A stretch of DNA of 62,494 nucleotides from positions 1-62,494 of the forward strand of contig CAKXXW010000009.1 in NCBI GenBank assembly GCA_934378145.1, written 5' to 3'. The DNA is from an uncultured Eubacteriales bacterium (GTDB lineage: Bacteria; Bacillota; Clostridia; Oscillospirales; CAG-272). Each line of letters starts with the position of its first letter. Position 1 is the first letter of the stretch. Positions 35,021 to 41,764 of this stretch are shown here, in pieces. Both the position numbers and the translations under genes were made by a program. A model generated the notes under the pieces. It saw only the letters and a program-made list of their open reading frames with translations. It searched no databases and was not told where the DNA came from.

Positions 35021-35226
35021 CAGTTCTTCTTTGCGGCAAGGAAATCGTTGAGCTTCTTTACGAGCGCGTCGGCATCGGTGCCGTGAACGGCGCAAGCCTG
35101 CTCAATGCTCTCTCCGCGCGAGGCGGGGCATCCGAGGCAGTGCATTCCTATTTCAAAGAAAAACTGTGCCGTATCGGTATCGTAGTCAAGCAGATCGCCT
35201 ATTATTGTTTTTCTCGTTACTTCCAT
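35020..35226 (-). CDS. DUF1858 small redox-type protein
   Basis: 68 residues. GMHCLGCPAS holds a CxxC pair and ESIEQAC a third cysteine, the pattern of DUF1858 (hybrid-cluster-associated disulfide) proteins. Probably a small redox or metal-handling helper. First gene of the operon ending in the copper chaperone; two small cysteine proteins thus frame it. Confidence 0.85.
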   Translation of the reverse strand: MEVTRKTIIGDLLDYDTDTAQFFFEIGMHCLGCPASRGESIEQACAVHGTDADALVKKLNDFLAAKKN

Positions 35227-35257
35227 TATTTTATACCTCCATTATGGTTATGTATAA

Positions 35258-35286
35258 ATTATAAGTCAAATGCCACTCCTTGTCAA
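35258..35286 (-). promoter_or_regulatory. Promoter of the DUF1858-trmK operon
   Basis: Minus strand TTGACA (35281-35286), 17 bp, TATAAT (35258-35263), 32 bp before the ATG. Full consensus. Confidence 0.8.
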
Positions 35287-35318
35287 GTGCGATTTTTTGT
35301 TAAAATTCAGAGTAAGTA

Positions 35319-35348
35319 TTGCAAAAGCAGGCATACTTATGCTATAAT
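35319..35348 (+). promoter_or_regulatory. prfB promoter
   Basis: TTGCAA (35319-35324), 18 bp, TATAAT (35343-35348), divergent from the DUF1858 operon promoter. Confidence 0.6.
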
Positions 35349-35395
35349 AGAAAAAATTATTTCTATTAGCGGCACCTGCCGCCGGAGGTTTTACA

Positions 35396-36529
35396 TTGAT
35401 AGTTGCACTTGAAGAAGCAAAATATAAGCTCATAAGTATGCGCGACAGCATAAAGGATCTCGGCACGGCGATAAGAGTCGATGACCTTCGCGCAGAGATC
35501 CCCGAGCTTGAAAAAAAGACCCTCGATCCGGATTTCTGGTCGAATCAGGAGAATTCCTCGAAGATCCTTCAGGCGATCAAGCAGAAGAAGGACAAGGTCG
35601 CCGAATATGAGGCGCTCGTCTCGAAGCTCGAGGACGCGATAACCCTTGCCGAAATGGCGATAGAGGAAAACGACGAAGGCAGCGTCGCCGAGGTCGAAAA
35701 CGAACTTAAGGAGATCGTCGAGACAGAGGACACCATGAGGAACGAGATCCTTCTCTCGGGCGAATACGACCACAACAACGCGATAGTGTCCTTCCATCCC
35801 GGAGCCGGCGGCACCGAAGCTATGGACTGGGCGCTTATGCTCTACCGTATGATAACCCGCTGGGCTGAGCGCCATAAATTCAAGGTAAAGCTCACCGATT
35901 GGCTCGACGGCGAAGAGGCGGGACTCAAGAGCGCCACGATAATGGTCATCGGAGAGAACGCCTACGGCTACTTAAAGAGCGAACACGGCGTACACCGCCT
36001 TGTAAGAGTCTCGCCCTTTGACTCGTCGGGAAGAAGACACACCTCGTTCGCCTCTATCGAGGTAATGCCCGAATTCGACAAGCTCGACGACATAGTCATC
36101 CGCGAAGAGGACTATGACTTCATGCCCTATCACTCGAGCGGCGCCGGCGGACAGAATGTAAACAAGGTCAGCTCGGCTGTCCGTATCTACCACAAGCCCA
36201 CGGGCATCGTCGTGACCTGCCAGACCGAGCGCTCACAGCTCCAGAACAAGGAGACCGCCATGCGCCAGCTCAAAGCAAAGCTGATGGAGATCAAGATCCG
36301 CGAAAGACTTGACACGATAGATCAGGTCAGAGGCGTCAAGACCAACATCGAATGGGGCAACCAGATAAGATCGTATGTCTTCATGCCCTACACCCTTGCG
36401 AAAGATACGAGGACCGGATATGAGGATCCCAACATAATCTCTGTCATGGACGGCGGCATCGACGGCTTCATCAATGCCTACCTCAAAATGATAGCAAAAG
36501 ATAACGCCGAAGCTCAGAACAAGGCGTAA
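35396..36529 (+). CDS. prfB: Peptide chain release factor 2
   Basis: Terminates translation at UGA and UAA. 377 residues from a TTG at 35396 (GGAGG at 35384-35388). Codon-recognition tripeptide SPF in VRVSPFDSSGRRH, peptidyl-hydrolysis GGQ in HSSGAGGQNVNKV. The whole protein is in one frame: there is no in-frame UGA near codon 25 and no frameshift site, so the usual autoregulatory +1 shift of prfB is absent. Followed by a small membrane protein and tcdA. Confidence 0.95.
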   Translation: MIVALEEAKYKLISMRDSIKDLGTAIRVDDLRAEIPELEKKTLDPDFWSNQENSSKILQAIKQKKDKVAEYEALVSKLEDAITLAEMAIEENDEGSVAEVENELKEIVETEDTMRNEILLSGEYDHNNAIVSFHPGAGGTEAMDWALMLYRMITRWAERHKFKVKLTDWLDGEEAGLKSATIMVIGENAYGYLKSEHGVHRLVRVSPFDSSGRRHTSFASIEVMPEFDKLDDIVIREEDYDFMPYHSSGAGGQNVNKVSSAVRIYHKPTGIVVTCQTERSQLQNKETAMRQLKAKLMEIKIRERLDTIDQVRGVKTNIEWGNQIRSYVFMPYTLAKDTRTGYEDPNIISVMDGGIDGFINAYLKMIAKDNAEAQNKA

Positions 36530-36554
36530 TTGTCCGAAAGGAGGAGTTACGATA

Positions 36555-36932
36555 ATGAAGGCAAAAGGAAAACGCGATTATCTTGCCCTGTCGCTGCTCG
36601 TCTCGTCGGTGGCGTTTACCGGAATATTCGTCGTCGCCTGCCTGAAAAAGAAAAGTCTTGTCGCGGCACTTGCCGCCGTTGCCGCACTCAACACCGCGGG
36701 CGGGATGTGGCTCGTAAGCTCTATGAGGAAAAAGAACGGAGGCTACCTCTTCGACCTGTTTGACGAAGGAGACTACGAGGTCTTTGACGACGAGGAGGCA
36801 AAGCGCGCCGACCGTGCGGTGAGAAGCGTGCTTTACGGCAAGCGCTCGGGCGACAACGCCGGCAGAACGGCTGCCCCGATCCGTCAGATCCCCGTTGACG
36901 ATACGGCTACCGAGGCTGAATTCATCAAATGA
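36555..36932 (+). CDS. Small two-helix membrane protein, unknown
   Basis: 125 residues; not recognised. Two membrane helices (about 9-29 and 34-55), then an acidic cytoplasmic tail (LFDEGDYEVFDDEEAKRAD) ending TEAEFIK. Ribosome site AAAGGAGG. It overlaps tcdA by 4 bp (ATGA) and follows prfB by 25 bp, so it is read with them. Nothing suggests a specific role. Confidence 0.75.
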   Translation: MKAKGKRDYLALSLLVSSVAFTGIFVVACLKKKSLVAALAAVAALNTAGGMWLVSSMRKKNGGYLFDLFDEGDYEVFDDEEAKRADRAVRSVLYGKRSGDNAGRTAAPIRQIPVDDTATEAEFIK

Positions 36933-37624
36933 GCAACGGGATCCGCAAAGAGGACATAAGGACTGCCGCGCTTTTCGGCGGTGATGCCCTTGAAAAGCTG
37001 AAAAAGGCGCGCGTTGCCGTTTTCGGCACCGGAGGCGTCGGGGGCTACATATGCGAATCGCTTGCAAGGGTCGGCGTCGGGAGCCTTGATATAATCGACG
37101 GCGACCGCGTGACGCTCTCGAATATCAACCGGCAGATAGTCGCGCTCCATTCGACAGTCGGCGAGCCGAAGGTCGAGGTAATGAAAAAACGGATCCTTGA
37201 CATCAACCCCGACTGCCGCATCAACGCGCATTTCGCCTTTTACAAACCGGACGGAGATGAGCTGATAAACTTCTCCGACTTTGACTACATCGCCGACGCG
37301 ATAGACGATGTTCCGGCGAAGATAGCCCTTGCAGTCAGAGCAAAGCACGAAGGCGTGCGCATTATTTCGGCGATGGGCGCCGGAAACAAGCTCGACCCTT
37401 CCCTTTTCAGGGTCGCCGATCTTGCAAAGACCGAGGTTTGCCCGCTCGCAAAGGTGATGCGTAAAAAGCTCCGCGAATACGGCATCACGCATATGAAGGT
37501 CGTCTTCTCACCCGAAGTTCCGAGGAAAAACGATCTCGGCGTCGTCGGAAGCTCACCCTTCACCCCCTCGGTCGCCGGAATGATAATCGCCTCCGAGATA
37601 GTGAAAGACCTGAGCGAGAGCTGA
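36929..37624 (+). CDS. tcdA: tRNA threonylcarbamoyladenosine dehydratase
   Basis: ThiF/E1-like ATP-dependent enzyme that cyclises t6A37 of tRNA to ct6A. 231 residues: nucleotide-binding FGTGGVGGYICESLARVG, DGDRVTLSNINRQ, DAIDDVPAKI and the C-terminal VVGSSPFTPSVAG. No cysteine-desulfurase sulfur-carrier partners adjacent, consistent with TcdA rather than ThiF or MoeB. Confidence 0.92.
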   Translation: MSNGIRKEDIRTAALFGGDALEKLKKARVAVFGTGGVGGYICESLARVGVGSLDIIDGDRVTLSNINRQIVALHSTVGEPKVEVMKKRILDINPDCRINAHFAFYKPDGDELINFSDFDYIADAIDDVPAKIALAVRAKHEGVRIISAMGAGNKLDPSLFRVADLAKTEVCPLAKVMRKKLREYGITHMKVVFSPEVPRKNDLGVVGSSPFTPSVAGMIIASEIVKDLSES

Positions 37625-37647
37625 AAAAACAGAAATATAATAAAACA

Positions 37648-37688
37648 TTCCCCGCAGACTTTTTTACGGTCTGCGGGGAATCTTTTTT
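37648..37688 (+). terminator. prfB-tcdA terminator
   Basis: TTCCCCGCAGAC (37648-37659) with GTCTGCGGGGAA (37669-37680), then TCTTTTTTAT. Also near the serA stop (37690) on the other strand. Confidence 0.9.
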
Positions 37689-37689
37689 A

Positions 37690-38853
37690 TCACTTGTTTA
37701 TGATCCTTACGCGGTTGATACCCTTTATCATATTGAGCCTGTTGAGTATCTGCACCGGAAGGTCGGTGTTTATGTCGATTATCGAATAGGCGTTGTCGCC
37801 GCGCGTCATACCGACAAGGTTGTCGATATTGAGCTTTTCCTCGGAAAACGCCGCCGAGATCTGCGCGATCATGTTCGGGATGTTGTCGTGGAAGATGCAG
37901 ACGCGCGTGCTGCCCGAAAACGGCACAGACACATCGGGAAAGTTCACGCTGTTCTTTATATTTCCGTTTCTGATGAAGTTGTCTATCTGATCGGCTGCCA
38001 TGAGCGCGCAGTTCGCGTCGGATTCCGCGGTGAGGCTCCCGAGGTGCGGGATGGCGACGACTCTGTCAAGCCCTATGAGCGAGGGTGCGGCAAAATCGGT
38101 GACATAAGAGGCTACCTTGCCCGAGGCGAGCGCCGAAGCGATTGCCTCGGCATCGACGACGCCGGCGTTCGAGAGGTTTATTATCCTCACCCCGTCCTTC
38201 ATCTCGGAAAGGGTCTGCGCGTTTATAAGGTTCTTCGTCTGCGGTGTGAGCGGGATATGGAGCGTAATATAGTCGGCTTCGGCGAATATGTCGCTCTGCG
38301 TCGCCTTTTCGACATTGCAGGAGAGCCTCCACGCCGACTCGACAGAGAGGTAGGGGTCGCAACCGATGACCTTCATTCCAAGGCCGACGGCGGCGTTCGC
38401 CACAAGGCCACCGATAGCGCCGAGGCCGATAACGCCGAGGGTCTTACCGAAGAGCTCGGAGCCCGCGAATTCGGCGCGTTTTTTCTCTATGAGGCGGGCG
38501 GCGGAGGGATTACCGGCAAGCGCCTTTTCCCATTCGATGCCGTCGGTAATGCGGCGGGCGGCGAGGAAGAGCGAGCAGAGGGTCAGCTCCTTCACGCCGT
38601 TGGCGTTCGAGCCGGGGGTATTGAAGACGCAGATGCCCGCCTTCGTGCAGCGCTCGACGGGGATATTCGTGACCGAGGTGCCGGCGCAGGCTATGCAGAG
38701 AAGCTCGGGGTTGAACTCCATATCGGTCATGACCGCCGAGCGCACCATAATGGCGTCGGGACGCTTGACCGTTTCGCCGATCACATAGTCCTTTCTGCCG
38801 AGACGGGCATTCTCGATGCCTGATATTTTGTTTAGCAGTTTTATGCTGTACAT
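37690..38853 (-). CDS. serA: D-3-phosphoglycerate dehydrogenase (short type with ACT domain)
   Basis: Oxidises 3-phosphoglycerate to 3-phosphohydroxypyruvate, first step of serine synthesis. About 387 residues: catalytic Arg and Glu/His of the 2-hydroxyacid dehydrogenase fold, Rossmann motif GVIGLGAIGG, PLTPQTKNLIN, IPHLGSLTAES, and a C-terminal ACT domain (TRVCIFHDNIPNMIAQI). Homologs start MYxIKxLNKIS, hence 38853; in-frame ATGs also lie at 38859 and 38865. The leader places a ribosome site GAAAGGA 22-35 bp upstream behind a hairpin. serC is not adjacent. Confidence 0.92.
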   Translation of the reverse strand: MYSIKLLNKISGIENARLGRKDYVIGETVKRPDAIMVRSAVMTDMEFNPELLCIACAGTSVTNIPVERCTKAGICVFNTPGSNANGVKELTLCSLFLAARRITDGIEWEKALAGNPSAARLIEKKRAEFAGSELFGKTLGVIGLGAIGGLVANAAVGLGMKVIGCDPYLSVESAWRLSCNVEKATQSDIFAEADYITLHIPLTPQTKNLINAQTLSEMKDGVRIINLSNAGVVDAEAIASALASGKVASYVTDFAAPSLIGLDRVVAIPHLGSLTAESDANCALMAADQIDNFIRNGNIKNSVNFPDVSVPFSGSTRVCIFHDNIPNMIAQISAAFSEEKLNIDNLVGMTRGDNAYSIIDINTDLPVQILNRLNMIKGINRVRIINK

Positions 38854-38865
38854 AATCATGACCAT

Positions 38866-38893
38866 AGCTTTCGCATAGCAAAAGCTTCCTTTC
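38866..38893 (-). promoter_or_regulatory. serA leader hairpin between ribosome site and start
   Basis: Minus strand: GAAAGGA (38887-38893), then AGCTTTTGC (38878-38886), loop TAT, GCGAAAGCT (38866-38874), then the first possible ATG at 38865. Folding would bring the ribosome site next to the start codons. A six-codon upstream frame (MRKLWS, stop) begins in the loop. Confidence 0.4.
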
Positions 38894-38961
38894 TTGCGTA
38901 TTCTGACAGGTTTGGCGAAGATCTCGGAGATGTCGGAAAAATATTTATCATTATTTTTATG

Positions 38962-38990
38962 ATTATACCTTATATGAGCCTTCAAGTCAA
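38962..38990 (-). promoter_or_regulatory. serA promoter
   Basis: Minus strand TTGACT (38985-38990), 17 bp, TATAAT (38962-38967). Leader about 100 nt. The remaining 38991-39145 holds no gene that I can see, only short GC hairpins. Confidence 0.75.
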
Positions 38991-39145
38991 GAGTTTTTTT
39001 GTTTTTGTCCTCATTATTATTTGATTTTCGGTTCAGGGCGGGTGCGCCCCGCTTCCGGTCCTCGCGGAGGGCAGTGCACGCTTAAGGAAAAAGAACAAGC
39101 GCCGACGCCTTTGCACCGATAATCGGCTTGTAAAGAAAACAAATT

Positions 39146-39184
39146 GCCCGCCCCGGCGGAGGTTTCGTCCTCCGCGGGGCGGGC
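39146..39184 (-). terminator. Terminator of the pilin-like gene
   Basis: Long GC stem: GCCCGCCCC and CGGAGG (39146-39162) against CCTCCG and GGGGCGGGC (39169-39184), with AATTTGTTTTCTTT after it on the minus strand. Confidence 0.7.
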
Positions 39185-39218
39185 TCGGATTTAAATAGCC
39201 TGTGCTTTAATGATTAAT

Positions 39219-40961
39219 TCAGTTAATTGGCGCGGTGTAACCATACCAAAAAGGATATGATTTTACGCCCTTTTCTACGTTGCTGTTGCCGTTTGTTTGA
39301 TCTTTTGTGCTAATGGTTGTATCATTATGTGTGTTGCAAGCCGTTATTGTGCCTGTGTTTTTGCAATTACTGTCTATAATGATTGTTGTCCGGTATTGTC
39401 CGGTATGTTCATTTTTAGAAGTGTTGGCTCCACCGATGAATCCGGCAGCAGATACATATCTGCTTTCCCCAGGAGTAGCCTCTTTTGCGGTAACGGTAAC
39501 ATTTCCGTTGTTGGTGCAGGACACAAACTCAACTTTACCGCCATCCTTGAATTTTTCGGAGCCACCCAAACCGCCGACAAAGCCGCCCGCACGGTTATAT
39601 GCGGCTGTATTCTTGGCAACGACATCGGCGTTGTTGACACTGTTCCCGATGGTAAGTACAAACTTCGTAGATTCATTGTAACCGGCAAGACCGACAAAGC
39701 CGCCGACCTTGTCTTTAGCCTTGACAGAGCCGTCAACCGTAACATTCTCAATGGTAAGACTGCTTCCGCGGGCATCGCCGACAACTGCTCCGACCGCAAT
39801 ACCATCTTCAACATCAATGTTCACATCGGTGAATTTAAGGTTCTTTATCGTTGCGTCTTTAGCTATGCAGACAAATCCGTAAGCGGGACCTTTCTGTTTG
39901 TTAGTTGTGTTCTGGATAGTTGCTTTATCCATTTGTGTATAACCTGCCGAAGACAGCCCTTTTATCGTATGATTATCGCCATCGATAGTTCCGGCAAACG
40001 GCTCTTTTTCAGAGAAACCGAAAGGAGTCCACACCTTTCCGGTGAGATCGATGTCATTTGCGAGTTTTATTATCTTTCCGCTAAGATCTACCTCCGCCGT
40101 CGACGCGAGAGCAAGCGCCTGAAGCTGATCATAGGAGGAAACCATTATTGTATTGCCGTCATTATCGCTGGCAACGAACGCGCCGGTCTCTTTGGTGGCA
40201 GCAGTGGCTCCGTCGCCTTCAAGTTTGCCGACGACCGCGGTGGCTTTGAGGACGACCTTTTGGCTTGCGGTAACATTCAGCTTACCGACAATACCGTGCT
40301 CAACATAGGTGGTAGGCGAAACTGCCTGAACATCAACGACCTTTGCAAGACCGTAATGCTCGACATGGTCGTTTGCAGCGTTGACGACAAGCTCACCGCC
40401 GTTCGTGCGGATAACTACATCCTGAGCCGCGTCGGTACCCTTATATTCCAGCTTGGTTATCGCATTGCATTTGCCCGCGTCAAATCCGACGGTAAGAGCA
40501 GTTGTGCCGAAGTCGGCTTCCGAATTCCAATAAATTGAATATTCCTGTTTGCTCGGAACTTTGGTGCAGATCTGCCAATAATCATAGGTTGCAACTTTGT
40601 CCTTGGCAACCTTCAGAACAGTTTCGGGGATGTACTCGACCTTGCCGTCCTTGAAGTAGCAGAAAACATCGTTCTTGCTGTCCCAGAGGATCTCGTTGCC
40701 CGTTGCCGAGGCGTTGATCTTTCCGACATCGTAGCCGAATGCCGCCGCGGCATCGAGAGCGCTCTGCATCGTCTTATGCTCCGCATTGTCCGCCATAAGC
40801 GCCGTGTTGAGGTTGCGCACGAGCTGGGTGTCCTTCGACACATTAGCCTTCTGAATAAGGCTCGCGAAGGTCGGGATCAGAACCGCGGCGAGGATCGCGA
40901 TGATTGCGATGACGATCACAAGCTCAACGATAGTGAAACCCTTTTTGGTGCTTCTTTTCAT
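39219..40961 (-). CDS. Prepilin-type surface protein with GLUG-like repeats, probably phase-variable
   Basis: 580 residues from ATG 40961 (ribosome site AAGGAG; an in-frame ATG at 41057 lies upstream of the switch repeat and is unlikely). N-terminus is a class III/IV prepilin signal: MKRSTKKG cut before FTIVELVIVIAIIAILAA, with Glu at mature position 5. The middle is beta-rich; from about residue 330 come GLUG-like units (GAVVGDARGSSLTIEN, VGGFVGLAG, AGGFVGGLGG, AAGFIGGA) typical of adhesins. No pilus assembly or prepilin peptidase genes are in the window. The 3-prime half is visibly more AT-rich than its neighbours. The gene lies 50 bp from an invertible-promoter structure that currently points away from it. 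Confidence 0.85.
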   Translation of the reverse strand: MKRSTKKGFTIVELVIVIAIIAILAAVLIPTFASLIQKANVSKDTQLVRNLNTALMADNAEHKTMQSALDAAAAFGYDVGKINASATGNEILWDSKNDVFCYFKDGKVEYIPETVLKVAKDKVATYDYWQICTKVPSKQEYSIYWNSEADFGTTALTVGFDAGKCNAITKLEYKGTDAAQDVVIRTNGGELVVNAANDHVEHYGLAKVVDVQAVSPTTYVEHGIVGKLNVTASQKVVLKATAVVGKLEGDGATAATKETGAFVASDNDGNTIMVSSYDQLQALALASTAEVDLSGKIIKLANDIDLTGKVWTPFGFSEKEPFAGTIDGDNHTIKGLSSAGYTQMDKATIQNTTNKQKGPAYGFVCIAKDATIKNLKFTDVNIDVEDGIAVGAVVGDARGSSLTIENVTVDGSVKAKDKVGGFVGLAGYNESTKFVLTIGNSVNNADVVAKNTAAYNRAGGFVGGLGGSEKFKDGGKVEFVSCTNNGNVTVTAKEATPGESRYVSAAGFIGGANTSKNEHTGQYRTTIIIDSNCKNTGTITACNTHNDTTISTKDQTNGNSNVEKGVKSYPFWYGYTAPIN

Positions 40962-40990
40962 GGTTTTTTCTCCTTTTCTGATTTGTTTTT

Positions 40991-41013
40991 CGCGGTATTC
41001 CGCGTTTTTATTT
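40991..41013 (+). terminator. Hairpin left of the switch
   Basis: CGCGG, loop TATT, CCGCG, then TTTTTATTT on the plus strand. It would stop plus-strand transcripts; on the minus strand the hairpin is part of the pilin leader without a T run. Confidence 0.6.
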
Positions 41014-41037
41014 CGCAGAGTTACCAACTCTACGAAA
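41011..41037 (-). repeat. Left inverted repeat of the promoter switch
   Basis: 27 bp, perfect reverse complement of 41158-41184. Core dyad: CGCAGAG (41014-41020) and CTCTACG (41028-41034) around an asymmetric TTACCAA centre. Read on the minus strand it sits between the invertible segment and the pilin ribosome site. Confidence 0.85.
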
Positions 41038-41046
41038 GAAAAAAGG

Positions 41047-41072
41047 AAAAAAGCCACTAATATCGCGGCTTT
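41047..41072 (-). terminator. Terminator inside the invertible segment
   Basis: Minus strand AAAGCCGC, 7-base loop, GTGGCTTTTTT (one G-U pair). In the present orientation it blocks transcription coming from spoVAC toward the pilin gene. Confidence 0.6.
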
Positions 41073-41126
41073 CGGGGCTTTTGTTCACAATTGAAGTGAC
41101 AATCAAAATATTTTCTTGAATTTCTA

Positions 41127-41155
41127 TTGACAAAGAGTGCAATATGTGGTATAAT
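41127..41155 (+). promoter_or_regulatory. Consensus promoter inside the switch
   Basis: TTGACA (41127-41132), 17 bp, TATAAT (41150-41155). The transcription start would fall in the right repeat, giving a roughly 45-nt RNA ending at 41208. Upstream TTGTTCACAA (41081-41090) is conserved in copy A at 2-11. Confidence 0.85.
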
Positions 41156-41157
41156 CT

Positions 41158-41184
41158 TTTCGTAGAGTTGGTAACTCTGCGAAA
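41158..41184 (+). repeat. Right inverted repeat of the promoter switch
   Basis: 27 bp, perfect inverse of 41011-41037. Core CGTAGAG (41161-41167) and CTCTGCG (41175-41181) around TTGGTAA. The centre is asymmetric, which would give a recombinase site its polarity. Confidence 0.85.
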
Positions 41185-41210
41185 ACGCCTCGCATACGCG
41201 AGGCGTTTCT
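41183..41210 (+). terminator. Terminator behind the switch
   Basis: AAACGCCTCGC (41183-41193), loop ATAC, GCGAGGCGTTT (41198-41208), then CTGTTTT. Stops the outward promoter before it runs antisense into spoVAC; symmetrical enough to end spoVAC too. Confidence 0.9.
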
Positions 41211-41228
41211 GTTTTATATAGTTAATGC

Positions 41229-41678
41229 TTACTTCACAAACAGCATGACGATCCAATAGATAAGCCCGTAGACCGCTCCGGAAAGCGTACCGTAAAGCAG
41301 CACAGGTCCCGCGACCGTGAAAATTTTCGCTCCGAGTCCGAGGATGAGTCCCTCCGACTTTGAATCTATCGCCGGCGAAACGACGGCATTCGCAAAGCCC
41401 GTGATGGGCACGAGCGTACCCGCGCCGGCAAACTTCGCTATCTTGTCAAAGACTCCGACGCCCGTCAGTAGCGCCGCGACGAAGACAAGCACCACAGAGG
41501 TGATCGTCCCCGCGTCGTCCTTCTCCGCCCCCGCGAGCATGAAGAGCTGCTTAAGCCCCTCCGCAAGGCAGCAGATCGCGCCTCCGACAAGGAATGCGCG
41601 CACGCAGTTCTTCGCCACCGGAGACTTTTTCGCCCGCGCATCGGCGAGCTTTTTGTAATTTTTCTTACTTATGTCCAT
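41229..41678 (-). CDS. spoVAC: Stage V sporulation protein AC
   Basis: Part of the forespore inner-membrane channel that imports dipicolinic acid. 149 residues: short basic cytoplasmic N-terminus, CVRAFLVGGAICCLAEGLKQ, VVLVFVAALLTGVGVFDKI, and the diagnostic GAGTLVPITGFANAVVSPA. spoVAD and spoVAE/B partners, normally adjacent, are not in the window. SpoVAE is a paralog, but length and motif favour SpoVAC. A forespore-sigma-like promoter precedes it. Confidence 0.9.
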   Translation of the reverse strand: MDISKKNYKKLADARAKKSPVAKNCVRAFLVGGAICCLAEGLKQLFMLAGAEKDDAGTITSVVLVFVAALLTGVGVFDKIAKFAGAGTLVPITGFANAVVSPAIDSKSEGLILGLGAKIFTVAGPVLLYGTLSGAVYGLIYWIVMLFVK

Positions 41679-41719
41679 ATGGATCCCCCGTTAAGGTATT
41701 TTTGCCCTTTTCACGATAT

Positions 41720-41748
41720 TATTTTTACCGCGTGGGGCGGAAAAATAC
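41720..41748 (-). promoter_or_regulatory. Sigma-F/G-like promoter of spoVAC
   Basis: Minus strand -35 GTATT (41744-41748), 14 bp, -10 GGTAAAAATA (41720-41729), the latter a full match to GGNNANAHTR. spoVA genes are sigma-G dependent in Bacillus. Confidence 0.45.
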
Positions 41749-41764
41749 GCGAAACGCGCGGATC

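Larger units (their letters stand above)
41038..41157. promoter_or_regulatory. Putative 120-bp invertible promoter segment
   Basis: Bounded by perfect 27-bp inverted repeats. Contains one consensus promoter at its right end, pointing right (away from the pilin gene), and at its left end a minus-strand terminator (41047-41072) that would stop read-through from spoVAC into the pilin gene. Inversion would place TATAAT 2 bp before the left repeat, pointing into the pilin leader. No recombinase gene is in the window. Confidence 0.75.

Noticed and set aside
41127..41210. The promoter-hairpin-terminator units at 48-131 and 41127-41210 as a pair of small regulatory RNAs
   Set aside because: The dyad has an exact inverted partner at 41011-41037 that encloses the promoter, which a plain sRNA gene would not need. 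A short RNA is probably made, but the promoter-switch reading explains more of the structure.
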